Source: Aquincola tertiaricarbonis (GTDB taxonomy: Bacteria; Pseudomonadota; Gammaproteobacteria; Burkholderiales; Burkholderiaceae_C). From it: a stretch of DNA of 64,000 nt. Positions 41,580 to 50,616 of this stretch are shown here, one piece after another. A program made the translations under genes and the position numbers. The stretch lies in the NCBI RefSeq assembly GCF_000969605.1, contig NZ_JZUE01000010.1, positions 169,473 to 233,472 of the forward strand, written 5' to 3'. Numbering within the stretch: the first letter of the stretch is position 1; each line of letters starts with the position of its first letter. Below the pieces are notes generated by a model that was not told the DNA's origin, made no database searches, and saw only the letters and a program-made list of their open reading frames with translations.

Positions 41580-42926
41580 ATGGTCCGACGAGTCCTGCTG
41601 GGCGCTGCCGCCAGCGTGTTGTTGGCTGCCTGCGGTGGTGGCCAAGAGGAAGAGGCCGCGCAGGGGGCCGAGGGTGAGGCCGGCACGGCGCGCATCGCGT
41701 CCACCAGCACCACCACGGCCGACACTGCCGTGGCCGGCGAGGTGCTGGTCAAGCTGCGCCGCGGCGCCGACCTGCCGGGCGTGCTGTCCACCCACCGGCT
41801 GACGCTGGCCGGGCGCTTCGGCGCGCGGCCGATGTTCCGCCTCAATCTGCCCGCGGGTGCGTCACTCGACACCCGGCTGGCCGCGCTGCGGGCCGACGCA
41901 CGGGTGCTGATCGCCGAGCCCAACTACCGCGCCAGCGCGCCCGAGGCCCGCAAGGCCGCGGTGTGGGCCATCGGCCGCGAAGGCCAGTACACCGCGCAAT
42001 GGGCGCCGCAGACCCTCGGCCTGGCGGCCGCCCACCAGCTCAGCCGGGGTGCAGGCGTGCGCGTGGCGGTGCTGGACACCGGGGTGGATCGCAACCATCC
42101 GGCGCTGGCCGCGCGGCTGCTGCCGGGCCGCGACTTCGTCGACGGCGACTTCGATGCGTCGGAAGGCGGCGGCCCCGGCCGGCCCGCCTGGGGCCACGGC
42201 ACCCACGTGGCCGGCCTGGTGGCGCTGGCCGCGCCCGCCGCGCGCATCCTGCCGCTGAGGGTGCTGGACGCCGACGGCCGCGGCAACGTATGGGCCATCG
42301 CCGAAGCCCTGCTGCATGCCGCCGACCCCGACGGCGTGGGCGCCACCGACGATGGCGCGCACATCATCAACCTGAGCCTGGGCACCACCCGCCCCACCCG
42401 CATGCTGGACGTGGTGGTGGAACTGGTGACCTGCAGCGACGACGACGAGGACGAGGACGACGACGACTGGAGCGACGCCGGCTTCCGCCAGGACCAGGAC
42501 CGCTGCAACCAGCACCATGGCTCGGTGGTGGTGGCCGCGGCCGGCAATGGCGCCAGCAGCACCGAGCGCCAGTACCCGGCGGCCGAAGGCGCCGAAGGCG
42601 CGTTGTCGGTGGCGGCCTCCACCGCCGGCGCGCGCGTGGCGGCCTTCAGCAACCGCGGGCCGTGGATCATGGCCGCGGCCCCCGGCGAAGGCCTGACGAG
42701 CACCGTGCCCGGCGGCGGCTACGGCGTGTGGAGTGGCACCTCGATGGCCGCGCCGCTGGCCAGCGGCATCGCCGCGCTGGTGCTGGCGCGCAACCCCGAC
42801 TGGAAGCCGGTGGACGTGACCAAGCGCCTGGCCGACCGCAGCGCCATGCTGTGCGGCAGCACGCTGCGCCGGGTGGACGCCGCCGGCGCGGTGCGCGACG
42901 AAGTGCCGCGCGACATCGCCTGCTGA
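41580..42926 (+). CDS. S8-family subtilase lipoprotein
   Basis: A 448-residue subtilisin-like serine protease. The signal peptide ends in a lipobox (AAASVLLAAC, then GGG). An inhibitor-like propeptide region follows (~50-125, VAGEVLVKLRRGADLPGVLS). The catalytic domain has Asp166 (VAVLDTGVD), His206 (GHGTHVAG) and Ser388 (GTSMAAPLASG). A strongly acidic insert at ~284-300 (SDDDEDEDDDDWSD), flanked by cysteines, is unusual and may bind calcium. GAGAGGAG precedes ATG 41580. It is downstream of ECF promoter element 2 and so is a predicted target of the sigma factor. Confidence 0.94.
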   Translation: MVRRVLLGAAASVLLAACGGGQEEEAAQGAEGEAGTARIASTSTTTADTAVAGEVLVKLRRGADLPGVLSTHRLTLAGRFGARPMFRLNLPAGASLDTRLAALRADARVLIAEPNYRASAPEARKAAVWAIGREGQYTAQWAPQTLGLAAAHQLSRGAGVRVAVLDTGVDRNHPALAARLLPGRDFVDGDFDASEGGGPGRPAWGHGTHVAGLVALAAPAARILPLRVLDADGRGNVWAIAEALLHAADPDGVGATDDGAHIINLSLGTTRPTRMLDVVVELVTCSDDDEDEDDDDWSDAGFRQDQDRCNQHHGSVVVAAAGNGASSTERQYPAAEGAEGALSVAASTAGARVAAFSNRGPWIMAAAPGEGLTSTVPGGGYGVWSGTSMAAPLASGIAALVLARNPDWKPVDVTKRLADRSAMLCGSTLRRVDAAGAVRDEVPRDIAC

Positions 42927-42956
42927 GATTTTTCCTGAAGAATACGGGCCGACGAC

Positions 42957-42984
42957 GTATCAAGTGCCTGAGCAAGCGCTCTGT
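42957..42984 (+). promoter_or_regulatory. ECF promoter element 3 (GTATCAA-N16-TCTGT)
   Basis: GTATCAA at 42957-42963 and TCTGT at 42980-42984, followed by AGGGCGG, in the 125-base gap before the beta-solenoid gene. Same half-sites and spacing as element 2. The leader between the element and ATG 43052 is 67 bases. Confidence 0.75.
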
Positions 42985-43051
42985 AGGGCGGCACCGGAAA
43001 CAGCCTGCGGGCACCGGTGCCATCAACCCCCAACCTGGACGGAGCAACCTC

Positions 43052-43603
43052 ATGAAGCACTCGATCATCGTCGGCACCCTGGGCGGCCTGCTGGGCCTTG
43101 CCGGCCTTCCGGCCGCGGCGGAGGAATTCCGCTGCACCGGGCGCGTGGGCGCCGTGGCGCTGGACAACATCTACGTGCCCGACAACGCCAGCTGCGTGCT
43201 GGACCGCACCCGCGCCAAGGGCAGCATCGTGGTGGGCCACAACGCCCGGTTGCAGGCCACCAGCGTGTCGATCAACGGCAACCTGCAGGCCGAGGGTGCG
43301 GCCGACGTGCGGGTGGGCGGTGCTTCCACCTTCGGCGGCTCGGTGCAGATCGTCAAGGGCGGCTCGGCCTCCATTGGCGGCGCGCGCATCAACGGCGACA
43401 TCCAGTTCGACGAGAACGTGGGTCCGCTGTGGGCCGGCAGCAATGTGGTGGGCGGCGACCTGCAGGCCTTCAAGAACATGGCCGGCGTGACGCTGCTGAA
43501 CAACCGCATGAACGGCAACCTGCAGTGCAAGGAAAACATCCCGGCGCCCACCGGCAGCGGCAACCGCGCGGCCAGCAAGGAAGACCAGTGCGCCCGGCTG
43601 TGA
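43052..43603 (+). CDS. Secreted beta-solenoid protein
   Basis: A 183-residue exported protein. The signal peptide ends AAAEE. The mature part (EFRCTGRVGAVALDNIYVPD) continues in short repeating strands with regular Gly/Val/Asn (GSIVVGHNARLQATSVSING, SVQIVKGGSASIGG, NLQCKENIPAPTG), as in right-handed parallel beta-helices. Cys residues near the start and end may form disulfides. The family is widespread and of unknown function. GGAGCAAC precedes the ATG. It is downstream of ECF promoter element 3. Confidence 0.85.
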   Translation: MKHSIIVGTLGGLLGLAGLPAAAEEFRCTGRVGAVALDNIYVPDNASCVLDRTRAKGSIVVGHNARLQATSVSINGNLQAEGAADVRVGGASTFGGSVQIVKGGSASIGGARINGDIQFDENVGPLWAGSNVVGGDLQAFKNMAGVTLLNNRMNGNLQCKENIPAPTGSGNRAASKEDQCARL

Positions 43604-43636
43604 GGCCAGCGCCCACCGGACCCGGATGAGCCGGCC

Positions 43637-43681
43637 GCGCGGGGCAGGGCAGGGCCTTCACGGCCATGTCATGCCCCGCGC
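43637..43681. other. Nested hairpin before phospholipase gene
   Basis: GCGCGGGGC (43637-43645) pairs perfectly with GCCCCGCGC (43673-43681). The 27-base loop contains a second hairpin, GGCC-TTCAC-GGCC (43653-43665). It may end transcription of the beta-solenoid gene or structure the phospholipase leader; no T run follows. Confidence 0.4.
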
Positions 43682-43723
43682 CTACGCTGCGCAGCGATCA
43701 CACGCAGCCTTCATCCGACACCC

Positions 43724-45973
43724 ATGACTTCACGACGCAGCTTCCTGCGCGGCAGTGCCCAGGCGGGCATCGCGGCGGCCTCGCTCGGCGCCTTCCCCGA
43801 ATCGATCCGGCGCGCCCTGGCCATCCCCGCGCACAACGCCACCGGCACGCTGCAGGACGTGCAGCACGTGGTGATCCTGATGCAGGAGAACCGGGCCTTC
43901 GACCACTACTACGGCACGCTGCACGGCGTGCGGGGCTTCGGCGACCGCTTTCCCATACCGTTGCCCGATGGCCGCAACGTCTGGCAGCAACGCACCGCCA
44001 CCGGCCAGGTGCTGATGCCCTTCCACCTGGACGGCACGGCGGGCAATGCCCAGCGCGCCAACGGCACGCCGCACGACTGGAACGACAGCCAGCAGGCCTG
44101 GGACCACGGCCGCATGGACCAGTGGCCGCGCTACAAGAACCAGATCTCGATGGGCTACTTCGAGCAGGCCGAGATACCGTTCCAGTTCGCGCTGGCCAAT
44201 GCCTTCACCATCTGCGACGCGTACCACTGCTCGATGCACACCGGCACCGATGCCAACCGGGCCTTCTTCCTCACCGGCACCAACGGCGCCGTGCCGACCG
44301 GCACCGCCTTCGTCACCAACGAATGGGATGCCATCGACGGCCTGCCCGGCGGCGTGGACACCGGCTACACCTGGACCACCTATGCCGAGCGGCTGGAGCA
44401 GGCCGGTGTGAGCTGGATCAGCTACCAGAACATGCCCGACGAGTGGGGCGACAACATGCTGGGCGCGTTCCGGCAGTTCAAGCGTGCCAACATCGCCTCG
44501 GGCTATCCCGTCTCCAGCGGCGGCTCGCCGGGCCGGCCCTACACCCAGACCGGCCAGGCCGTGCCCTACAAGGCCTACGACCCGGCCACCGACAACGCCG
44601 GCAACCCGCTGTACAAGGGCATCGCCAACACGCTGCCCGGCACCCAGCCCGAGAACTACCTGGACGCCTTCCGCCGCGACATCAGGGAGGGCCGGCTGCC
44701 GCAGGTCTCCTGGATGAATGCGCCGTCGATCTATTGCGAGCATCCAGGCCCATCCAGCCCGGTGCAGGGCGCCTGGTTCCTGCAGGAGGTGCTGGACGCG
44801 CTGACCGCCGTGCCCGAGGTCTGGAGCAAGACGGTGCTGATCGTCAACTTCGACGAGAACGACGGCTACTTCGACCACGTGCCTTCGCCCTCCGCTCCCT
44901 CGCCCGATGGCCATGGCGGCCTGGCCGGCAAGACCACGCTGGGCGCGGCCGAGATGGCGGCCGAGTACTTCACCCAGCCCAAGCCGCCCGGCAGCACCCG
45001 GCAGCCACCGCCGGACGGCCGTGTCTACGGCCCCGGCCCGCGGGTGCCCATGCTGCTCATCTCGCCCTGGAGCCGCGGTGGCTGGGTCAATTCGCAGGTG
45101 TTCGACCACACCTCGGTGCTGCGCTTCCTGGAAGCGCGCTTCGGCGTGATGGAGCCCAACATCAGCCCGTTCCGCCGCGCGGTGTGCGGCGACCTCACCA
45201 GCGCCTTCAACTTCGCCACGCCCAACACCGAGGTGCTGCCGGTGCTGCAGGGCCGTGCCACCAAGGCGCAGGCCGATGCACTGCGCCGCCAGCAGGAAAG
45301 GCTGGGCCAGATCCGCCCGCCGGCGCAGCAGCAGTTGCCTAGACAAGTGTCCGGCACCCGGCCGTCGCGCGCACTGCCGTATGAGCTGGCCACCCATTGC
45401 GACGTGCTGCCACCGGCCACGCGCAGCATCGCCGACGCGCGGGTGCGGCTGGGCTTCTTCAACACCGGCCGGCAGGCGGCCGTGTTCCATGTCTACAACC
45501 GCCTCGACCTGGCCGCGGTGCCGCGGCGCTACATGGTGGAGCCGGGCAAGCAGCTGTCCGACACCTGGGTGCCCGCCGCCGGCGGCCTGTACGACCTGTG
45601 GGTGCTGGGCCCCGACGGCTACCACCGGCACTTCACCGGCAGCGCATTCCGCGCCGTATCGGCGGCGCAGCCGCGGCCGGAGCTGCAGGTGCGCAGCGAT
45701 GCCCGCACCGGCGAGCTGGTGCTGCTGCTGGCCAATGCGGGCTCGGGCCCGTGCACCTTCACGCTGCGGTCCAACGCCTACCGCAGCCTGACGGCCACCC
45801 ATGTGCTGGCCGCGCGCAGCGAACTGTCGCTGCGCCTGCCGGTGGCCGACAGCGGCTGGTGGTACGACTTCAGCGCCACGGTGACCGGCCACCCCGAGTA
45901 CCTGCGCCGCTTTGCCGGCCGGGTGGAAACCGGGCGCCATACCGTCAGCGATCCGGCGCTGGGTCAGGGCTGA
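43724..45973 (+). CDS. Phosphocholine-specific phospholipase C, Tat-exported
   Basis: A 749-residue enzyme with the twin-arginine signal RRSFLRGSAQAG. The alkaline phosphatase-like catalytic domain starts VQHVVILMQENRAFDHYYGT with its metal-binding Glu/Asn, continues with YHCSMHTGTDANRAFFLTGT, and has FDENDGYFDHVPSP. Two C-terminal beta domains follow. Members of this PlcN/PlcH/PlcC family hydrolyse phosphatidylcholine or sphingomyelin in the periplasm or medium. It appears monocistronic. Folding before export is implied by the Tat signal. Confidence 0.93.
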   Translation: MTSRRSFLRGSAQAGIAAASLGAFPESIRRALAIPAHNATGTLQDVQHVVILMQENRAFDHYYGTLHGVRGFGDRFPIPLPDGRNVWQQRTATGQVLMPFHLDGTAGNAQRANGTPHDWNDSQQAWDHGRMDQWPRYKNQISMGYFEQAEIPFQFALANAFTICDAYHCSMHTGTDANRAFFLTGTNGAVPTGTAFVTNEWDAIDGLPGGVDTGYTWTTYAERLEQAGVSWISYQNMPDEWGDNMLGAFRQFKRANIASGYPVSSGGSPGRPYTQTGQAVPYKAYDPATDNAGNPLYKGIANTLPGTQPENYLDAFRRDIREGRLPQVSWMNAPSIYCEHPGPSSPVQGAWFLQEVLDALTAVPEVWSKTVLIVNFDENDGYFDHVPSPSAPSPDGHGGLAGKTTLGAAEMAAEYFTQPKPPGSTRQPPPDGRVYGPGPRVPMLLISPWSRGGWVNSQVFDHTSVLRFLEARFGVMEPNISPFRRAVCGDLTSAFNFATPNTEVLPVLQGRATKAQADALRRQQERLGQIRPPAQQQLPRQVSGTRPSRALPYELATHCDVLPPATRSIADARVRLGFFNTGRQAAVFHVYNRLDLAAVPRRYMVEPGKQLSDTWVPAAGGLYDLWVLGPDGYHRHFTGSAFRAVSAAQPRPELQVRSDARTGELVLLLANAGSGPCTFTLRSNAYRSLTATHVLAARSELSLRLPVADSGWWYDFSATVTGHPEYLRRFAGRVETGRHTVSDPALGQG

Positions 45974-46100
45974 CGGCGGCCACACCGCCGCCTGGCGCTC
46001 CACGGACCGGGCGTCCGGCGGGTGGCTGCCGGCCATGGACGTTCGCAGCGCCGGAGCTGTGGTGGCCGGGGCCGGAATCCCGGCTTGCGTGCGTGCTCGC

Positions 46101-46850
46101 TCAGGGGCCTGCCAGCAGCTGGCGCAGCCGCAGTGCATTCGCGGCCGCGCCGCCGCCGGCGGTGTTGTCGAAGATGCACCAGGGCTGCGCGTCGGCAGGC
46201 CAGGCGTGCAGTTCGTCGGCGCGCTGCTGCAGCCAGGCCTCCTCGTAGCGCGACCAGTAGATGCGCGGCGCGCCATGCCAGCGGTGGTACAGCAGCGCAC
46301 CGCCGCCATCGCCGCGTGGCCCCAGCCAGCCGCCCGGCACGGCCGCCGCGGGCCAGCGGGCGGGATCGGCCGCCGCGCGCGAGACCCGCAGGCCCGCCAG
46401 CGCCGCATCGGCGCCCGGCGTGAACCAGCTGGCATGCCGCGGCTCGCACACCACCGCTCCACGGAACAGGCTGGCCAGCAGCGTGAAGAAGCTGCGCACC
46501 GGCCGCGCCTCGTAGGCCAGGGAAGGCGGCAGCTGCACCAGCAGCACCGCCAGCTTGTCCCCCAGGCCGGCGGCTTCGCCCAGGAACTGCTGCAGCGGCG
46601 CCCGCGCACGACGCAGCCGGCCTTCATGGGTGATGGCCCGCGGCAGCTTGGCCGAGAAGCGGAAACCCGGCGGCGTCATCGCGGCCCAGCGCGCGTACAC
46701 CTGGGGCTGGTGCGGCCGGTGGAAGGAGCTGTTGATCTCCGCCACGCCCAGCACCCCGGCATAACGCTGCAGGTGCTGGCCTTCGCCGGGAAACTGCGCC
46801 GCGCAGTCGCGCGGGATCGACCAGCCGGCGGTGCCGATCTGCACCGTCAT
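46101..46850 (-). CDS. DUF72 (YecE-like) protein
   Basis: A 249-residue TIM-barrel protein of the DUF72 family: start VQIGTAGWSIPRD, EINSSFHRPHQPQVYARWAA, FSAKLPRAITH, and CIFDNTAGGGAAANALRL near the end. The biochemical role of the family is not established. ATG 46850 overlaps the stop of the DUF445 gene (ATGA), so the two are coupled. Confidence 0.9.
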   Translation of the reverse strand: MTVQIGTAGWSIPRDCAAQFPGEGQHLQRYAGVLGVAEINSSFHRPHQPQVYARWAAMTPPGFRFSAKLPRAITHEGRLRRARAPLQQFLGEAAGLGDKLAVLLVQLPPSLAYEARPVRSFFTLLASLFRGAVVCEPRHASWFTPGADAALAGLRVSRAAADPARWPAAAVPGGWLGPRGDGGGALLYHRWHGAPRIYWSRYEEAWLQQRADELHAWPADAQPWCIFDNTAGGGAAANALRLRQLLAGP

Positions 46851-48151
46851 GGCGTGCCGCCCCGCAGCTGCTGCAGCAACTGCCCGGCACCGAACAACAG
46901 CCCGCCGATGAGCCCGCCCACCAGCGTGCCGCTGATGCGGATGCTCTGCAGGTCGGGGCCGATCTGCAGCTCCACTTGCCGGGCCATCTCCTGCGGGTCC
47001 CAGGTACGCACGGTGTTGCGGATGTGGCGCACCAGGTGGTCCGCGAAGGCGGGCGCCAGGTCCTGCGTGAGCTGCACCACATGGCCGGCCAGGGATTCGC
47101 GCAGCGCCGCGTCCTCGCCCAGCTTGCGGCCCAGCCACAGGCCCATCTGCTGCACCTGCGCGGCCATCACCGACTGCTCGGGCGGCTTGCCGATGTCGTC
47201 GCTGATCCAGCCGCGGATGTCCTGCCAGACGCCGCGGGTGAAGGCCAGCAGGTGCGGGTCCTCCAGCACGTAGCGCTTGAGCTGCTCGGCCCGCTCGCGC
47301 AGCTCGTCGTCCTCGCGCAGCTGCTGCACCAGGCGCTCGGCCATGCGGTCGAAGGCGACGCGGTAGTCGTGGTCCGGGCGGGCCGACATTTCCTCCAGCA
47401 GCTGGCCCAGCACCTTCTGCACCACCGAGGCGGCCTCCTGGCCCAGCCAGTCGCTGGGCAGCACCTTCTCCAGCATCGGATGCTCGGCCTTCATCCAGGC
47501 CAGCACGCGGGCCACGATGGCCTCGCGCACCGAGTCCTTCTTCAGGTGCTGCAGCGCCAGGCCCACCACGTCGCTCAGCAGCTGCTGGTGGCGGCCCTGG
47601 CGCGTCAGCATCTGCAGCACGTTGCCCAGCGCCTGCGCCAGGTCCAGCTTGCCGATGAAGGACTGCATCGCATCGGACACGAAGCCCTGCACCCGCCGGT
47701 CGTCCACCAGCGCCAGGCCATGGCGCACCAGCGTGACCGCATGGGTGCCCAGCCGCTGCGAATTGGCCGGCACGCTGAACCAGCCGGCCAGCAGCGCCAC
47801 CGGGTCGGTGCGCTGCATCAGCGCGGCCAACGCCCGGGGGTCCAGGAACTTCTCGTGGATGAAGCGGCCCAGGTTGTCGGCGATGCGGGCCTGGTTGGAA
47901 GGGATCACCGCGGTATGGCGGATGGGCAGCCCCAGCGGCCGGCGGAACAGCGCCACCACCGCGAACCAGTCGGCCAGGCCGCCCACCAGCGCGGCCTCGG
48001 CGATGGAGCGGCACAGGCCCGCGGCCACCGGATGCCCGAAGGCCAGCGAGGCGGCATAGAAGCCGCCGGGCACCAGCAGCAGCACCGCCAGCGCCTGCCC
48101 CTTGGCGCGGCGCAGGCGCTCGGCCGGGGTGGGCAGCGCGCCCGTGCTCAT
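46847..48151 (-). CDS. DUF445 (YjiN-like) membrane protein
   Basis: A 434-residue protein with an N-terminal membrane helix (ALAVLLLVPGGFYAASLAF), the family segment EAALVGGLADWFAVVALFRR, PLGLPIRHTAVIPSNQARIA, a long helical middle and a C-terminal membrane helix (ISGTLVGGLIGGLLFGAGQ). Role unknown; members are inner-membrane proteins with a large soluble helical part. It leads a two-gene unit with the DUF72 gene. Confidence 0.92.
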   Translation of the reverse strand: MSTGALPTPAERLRRAKGQALAVLLLVPGGFYAASLAFGHPVAAGLCRSIAEAALVGGLADWFAVVALFRRPLGLPIRHTAVIPSNQARIADNLGRFIHEKFLDPRALAALMQRTDPVALLAGWFSVPANSQRLGTHAVTLVRHGLALVDDRRVQGFVSDAMQSFIGKLDLAQALGNVLQMLTRQGRHQQLLSDVVGLALQHLKKDSVREAIVARVLAWMKAEHPMLEKVLPSDWLGQEAASVVQKVLGQLLEEMSARPDHDYRVAFDRMAERLVQQLREDDELRERAEQLKRYVLEDPHLLAFTRGVWQDIRGWISDDIGKPPEQSVMAAQVQQMGLWLGRKLGEDAALRESLAGHVVQLTQDLAPAFADHLVRHIRNTVRTWDPQEMARQVELQIGPDLQSIRISGTLVGGLIGGLLFGAGQLLQQLRGGTP

Positions 48152-48209
48152 GGCAGCACCTCGCTCGACACTTCCTTCATCCGCCCCATGTTATGGGACG
48201 AATGGCGGC

Positions 48210-48911
48210 CTACTGCAGCGCGGCCGGCTCGCCCGCCACCGCGGAGTGACACAGCCGGAAGGCCTGCGGTGCCATCTGCGTGGCGCCGGCCGCCCCCAGT
48301 GCGGCCTGCAGGCCCGGCTGCTGCAGCACCGCGGCGACGGCCGGCGCCTCGTAGCCGGTGACCAGCAGCACCCAGTCGGCGGCCTGGTCGCCCAGGCCGC
48401 GGATGCGCTGCTCGGTGGTGGGCGCGATGTCCGGCGGCTCATGGCGCAGCAGGTGCGCGCCCGCCAGGCCGGGCAGCAGCGCCAGCCGGGCGCACAGCGG
48501 CCCGAAGGCCTCCACCATGCCCGCCTGGGTGACCCCGCCGGTGGCCATGCGCAGCGTGAGCGCATGGCCGCTGACCGCGCTGCCGGCCGAGGCCATCACC
48601 CGGCACTGGCTGCGCACCATGTGGCGGTGGTGCGGCATCAGCCGCGTGGACCAGGGCGTGGGCGCATTCAGCCGCGCCAGGTAGGCCGCGCTGGACAGCG
48701 TGGTGTGGTCGGCCAGCTCGTACATCACGAAGAAGCCTTCGCCGCCGTCCTCGTGGCCCACCGTGCTGCGCCAGCGCGAGGCCCGCAGGAAGCCGGGGAT
48801 GCCCAGCCGCTCCGGGAAGTGCTCGTGGCTGTGCCAGTGCTCGAAGTCGGGTCGTGTCTCGGCGGCCATGTCCCACCACATGGCCAATGCCGCCTTGCCC
48901 ATCAAGCCCAT
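48210..48911 (-). CDS. EthD-like / dimeric alpha-beta barrel protein
   Basis: A 233-residue protein with two ferredoxin-like halves (ETRPDFEHWHSHEHFPERLG, EGFFVMYELADHTTLS; then HALTLRMATGGVTQAGMVEA). The His-rich first segment is typical of EthD-like or DUF4286-like proteins that sit in catabolic operons. No reaction can be assigned. It is the last gene of the IclR-opposed run, 11 bases after the TRAP receptor stop. Confidence 0.75.
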   Translation of the reverse strand: MGLMGKAALAMWWDMAAETRPDFEHWHSHEHFPERLGIPGFLRASRWRSTVGHEDGGEGFFVMYELADHTTLSSAAYLARLNAPTPWSTRLMPHHRHMVRSQCRVMASAGSAVSGHALTLRMATGGVTQAGMVEAFGPLCARLALLPGLAGAHLLRHEPPDIAPTTEQRIRGLGDQAADWVLLVTGYEAPAVAAVLQQPGLQAALGAAGATQMAPQAFRLCHSAVAGEPAALQ

Positions 48912-48922
48912 GCCAGGCCGCC

Positions 48923-49942
48923 TCAGCGCGCCGCGCGCATGCGGGCCAGCTCGGCATTCACCTCGCCGACCACGCCTTCGCCGATCTCGCGGCTGAACTT
49001 GTCCATCACCGGCTGCACCTTCTGCCGCCAGCGGGCCATCTCGGCCTCGCTCACCTCGTTGACGGTCATGGTCTTGCGCAGGTTGTCGATGGCCTGGGCC
49101 TCCTTCTGCTGGGTGAGCTTGCGTTCCTCGGTCTTGGCCTCCTGCGCGGCCTCGCGGATCACCTTGCGCTCGTCGGCCGACATGCCGTCCCAGGTCTTCT
49201 TGCTCATCATGAAGGGCATGCCTGTATAGACATGCCGGGTGATCGACAGGTACTTCTGCACCTCGGCGAACTTGGCCGACTCGATCACCGCCACCGGGTT
49301 GTCCTGGCCGTCGATGGCCTTGGACTCCAGCGCGCCGTACACCTCGCCGAAGGTCATGGGCAGCGGGTTGGCGCCCAGCGTGGTGAACAGGTCGATGAAG
49401 ATCGGCGAGCTGATGACCCGCATCTTCAGGCCCTGCATGTCCTCGGCGCGTACGATGGGGCGCTTGCTGTTGGTCATGTTGCGGAAGCCCAGGTCCCAGA
49501 TGCCCAGGCCCACCAGCCCGTGCGCCGACAGGCCGTCCAGCAGCCGCGTGGCCACCGGGCCGTCGGTGATGGCATAGGCCTCCTTCGCGTCGTTGAACAG
49601 GAAGGGCAGGTCGAACACCATGAACTGCTTGTCCAGCGAGGCGACGATGCCGGTGGCCATCGAGGTGAAGTCCAGCGTGCCGCCGCGCACGGCGGACAGG
49701 TTCTGCGGGTCGCTGCCCAGCACCGCATTGGGGAAGAGGCTCACCTTCATCTTGCCGCCGCTGCGGGCGGCCACGGCATCGGCAAACTTCTGCGCGCCCT
49801 GGCCCAGCGGATGGTCCTTGGCCAGGCTGAAGGCAAAGCGCAGGTTGCGCTCCTTGATGTCCTGTGCCTGCGCCATGCCGCTGGCGGCTGCGAAGGCAAG
49901 GCCGGCGATGGCCAGGGTGGTCTTGAGGAGGTGGAGGTTCAT
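48923..49942 (-). CDS. TRAP transporter solute receptor (DctP family)
   Basis: A 339-residue periplasmic receptor. The signal peptide ends MAQAQ; family landmarks are RFAFSLAKDHPLGQGAQKFA, GGTLDFTSM, the ligand-binding arginine in MQGLKMRVISSPIF and LESKAIDGQDNPVAVIESAK. DctP receptors bind organic acids by a salt bridge to that arginine. The DctQ and DctM membrane parts are not in the window, so it must use a transporter encoded elsewhere. The neighbours suggest the ligand is the substrate or product of the PQQ/2OG cluster. Confidence 0.92.
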   Translation of the reverse strand: MNLHLLKTTLAIAGLAFAAASGMAQAQDIKERNLRFAFSLAKDHPLGQGAQKFADAVAARSGGKMKVSLFPNAVLGSDPQNLSAVRGGTLDFTSMATGIVASLDKQFMVFDLPFLFNDAKEAYAITDGPVATRLLDGLSAHGLVGLGIWDLGFRNMTNSKRPIVRAEDMQGLKMRVISSPIFIDLFTTLGANPLPMTFGEVYGALESKAIDGQDNPVAVIESAKFAEVQKYLSITRHVYTGMPFMMSKKTWDGMSADERKVIREAAQEAKTEERKLTQQKEAQAIDNLRKTMTVNEVSEAEMARWRQKVQPVMDKFSREIGEGVVGEVNAELARMRAAR

Positions 49943-49976
49943 GGCTTGTCCCCGTTAGGGAAGTGGGTTGGGTTCT

Positions 49977-50603
49977 TCATGCGCCGAAGCGCACCGCATA
50001 GCCCCAGGCGTCCAGCCCGCCCGGGATGGCGTTGAACGACAGGGTGATGCGGCGGCCGCCCGGGTTGGGCGGCACGGAATGCAGCAGGTAGCTGGGAAAC
50101 AGCAGCAGGTCGCCGGGCGCGGTGGACGGGCTGATCCAGCGGTCGGCATTGAAGGGCGTGGGCGCCACCTCGGCGTGCTCGTTGCGGAACACGAACTCGG
50201 TGCCGCCCACCGGCTTGTGGAACACGGTGCGCGCCGCGGGCTCCAGCGGCGTGAGGTACACCACGCCGGAGACGAAGCTGTTGGCATGCTGGTGCATGGC
50301 CTGGTGGCCGCCGCCGTCCATCAGGTTCACCCACATCTCCTTGATGGACCAGCCCAGGCGCTGGCCGAACATCAGCGCGCCGATGTCCACGATGCGCGGC
50401 GTGATGCGCGCGGCCACCTGCCCCAGCAGCGGGCTGTCGGCCGGGCGCAGCAGGCGGGTGTGGCTGAGCGCGCCGGATGCGGCATTGGGGCTGTCGGCCA
50501 GGCCGGCGAAGTGGCGCAGCAGGCCCTGCACCAGTTCGCCCTCCAGCGCGCCGGCCGCGCGCAGCACGGGCGTGGGAAACACGCCGAACACCTCGTCCAT
50601 CAT
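49977..50603 (-). CDS. Putative 2OG-Fe(II) oxygenase (TIGR02466 type)
   Basis: A 208-residue cupin-fold protein. It begins with the family segment DEVFGVFPTPVLR. The likely iron ligands and 2-oxoglutarate arginine are in AMHQHANSFVSGVVYLTPLE and FPSYLLHSVPPNPGGRRITL. The oxidised substrate is unknown. It starts 13 bases after the preceding Tat protein stop and belongs to the same transcript. Two adjacent ATGs are possible; the first is used. Confidence 0.82.
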   Translation of the reverse strand: MMDEVFGVFPTPVLRAAGALEGELVQGLLRHFAGLADSPNAASGALSHTRLLRPADSPLLGQVAARITPRIVDIGALMFGQRLGWSIKEMWVNLMDGGGHQAMHQHANSFVSGVVYLTPLEPAARTVFHKPVGGTEFVFRNEHAEVAPTPFNADRWISPSTAPGDLLLFPSYLLHSVPPNPGGRRITLSFNAIPGGLDAWGYAVRFGA

Positions 50604-50616
50604 GCGGGGCCGTTGT

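Noticed and set aside
42430..42480. Acidic GAC/GAG repeat run considered as a tandem repeat or assembly artefact
   Set aside because: It lies in frame in the subtilase between intact catalytic motifs and is flanked by cysteines, so it is kept as a coding insert.
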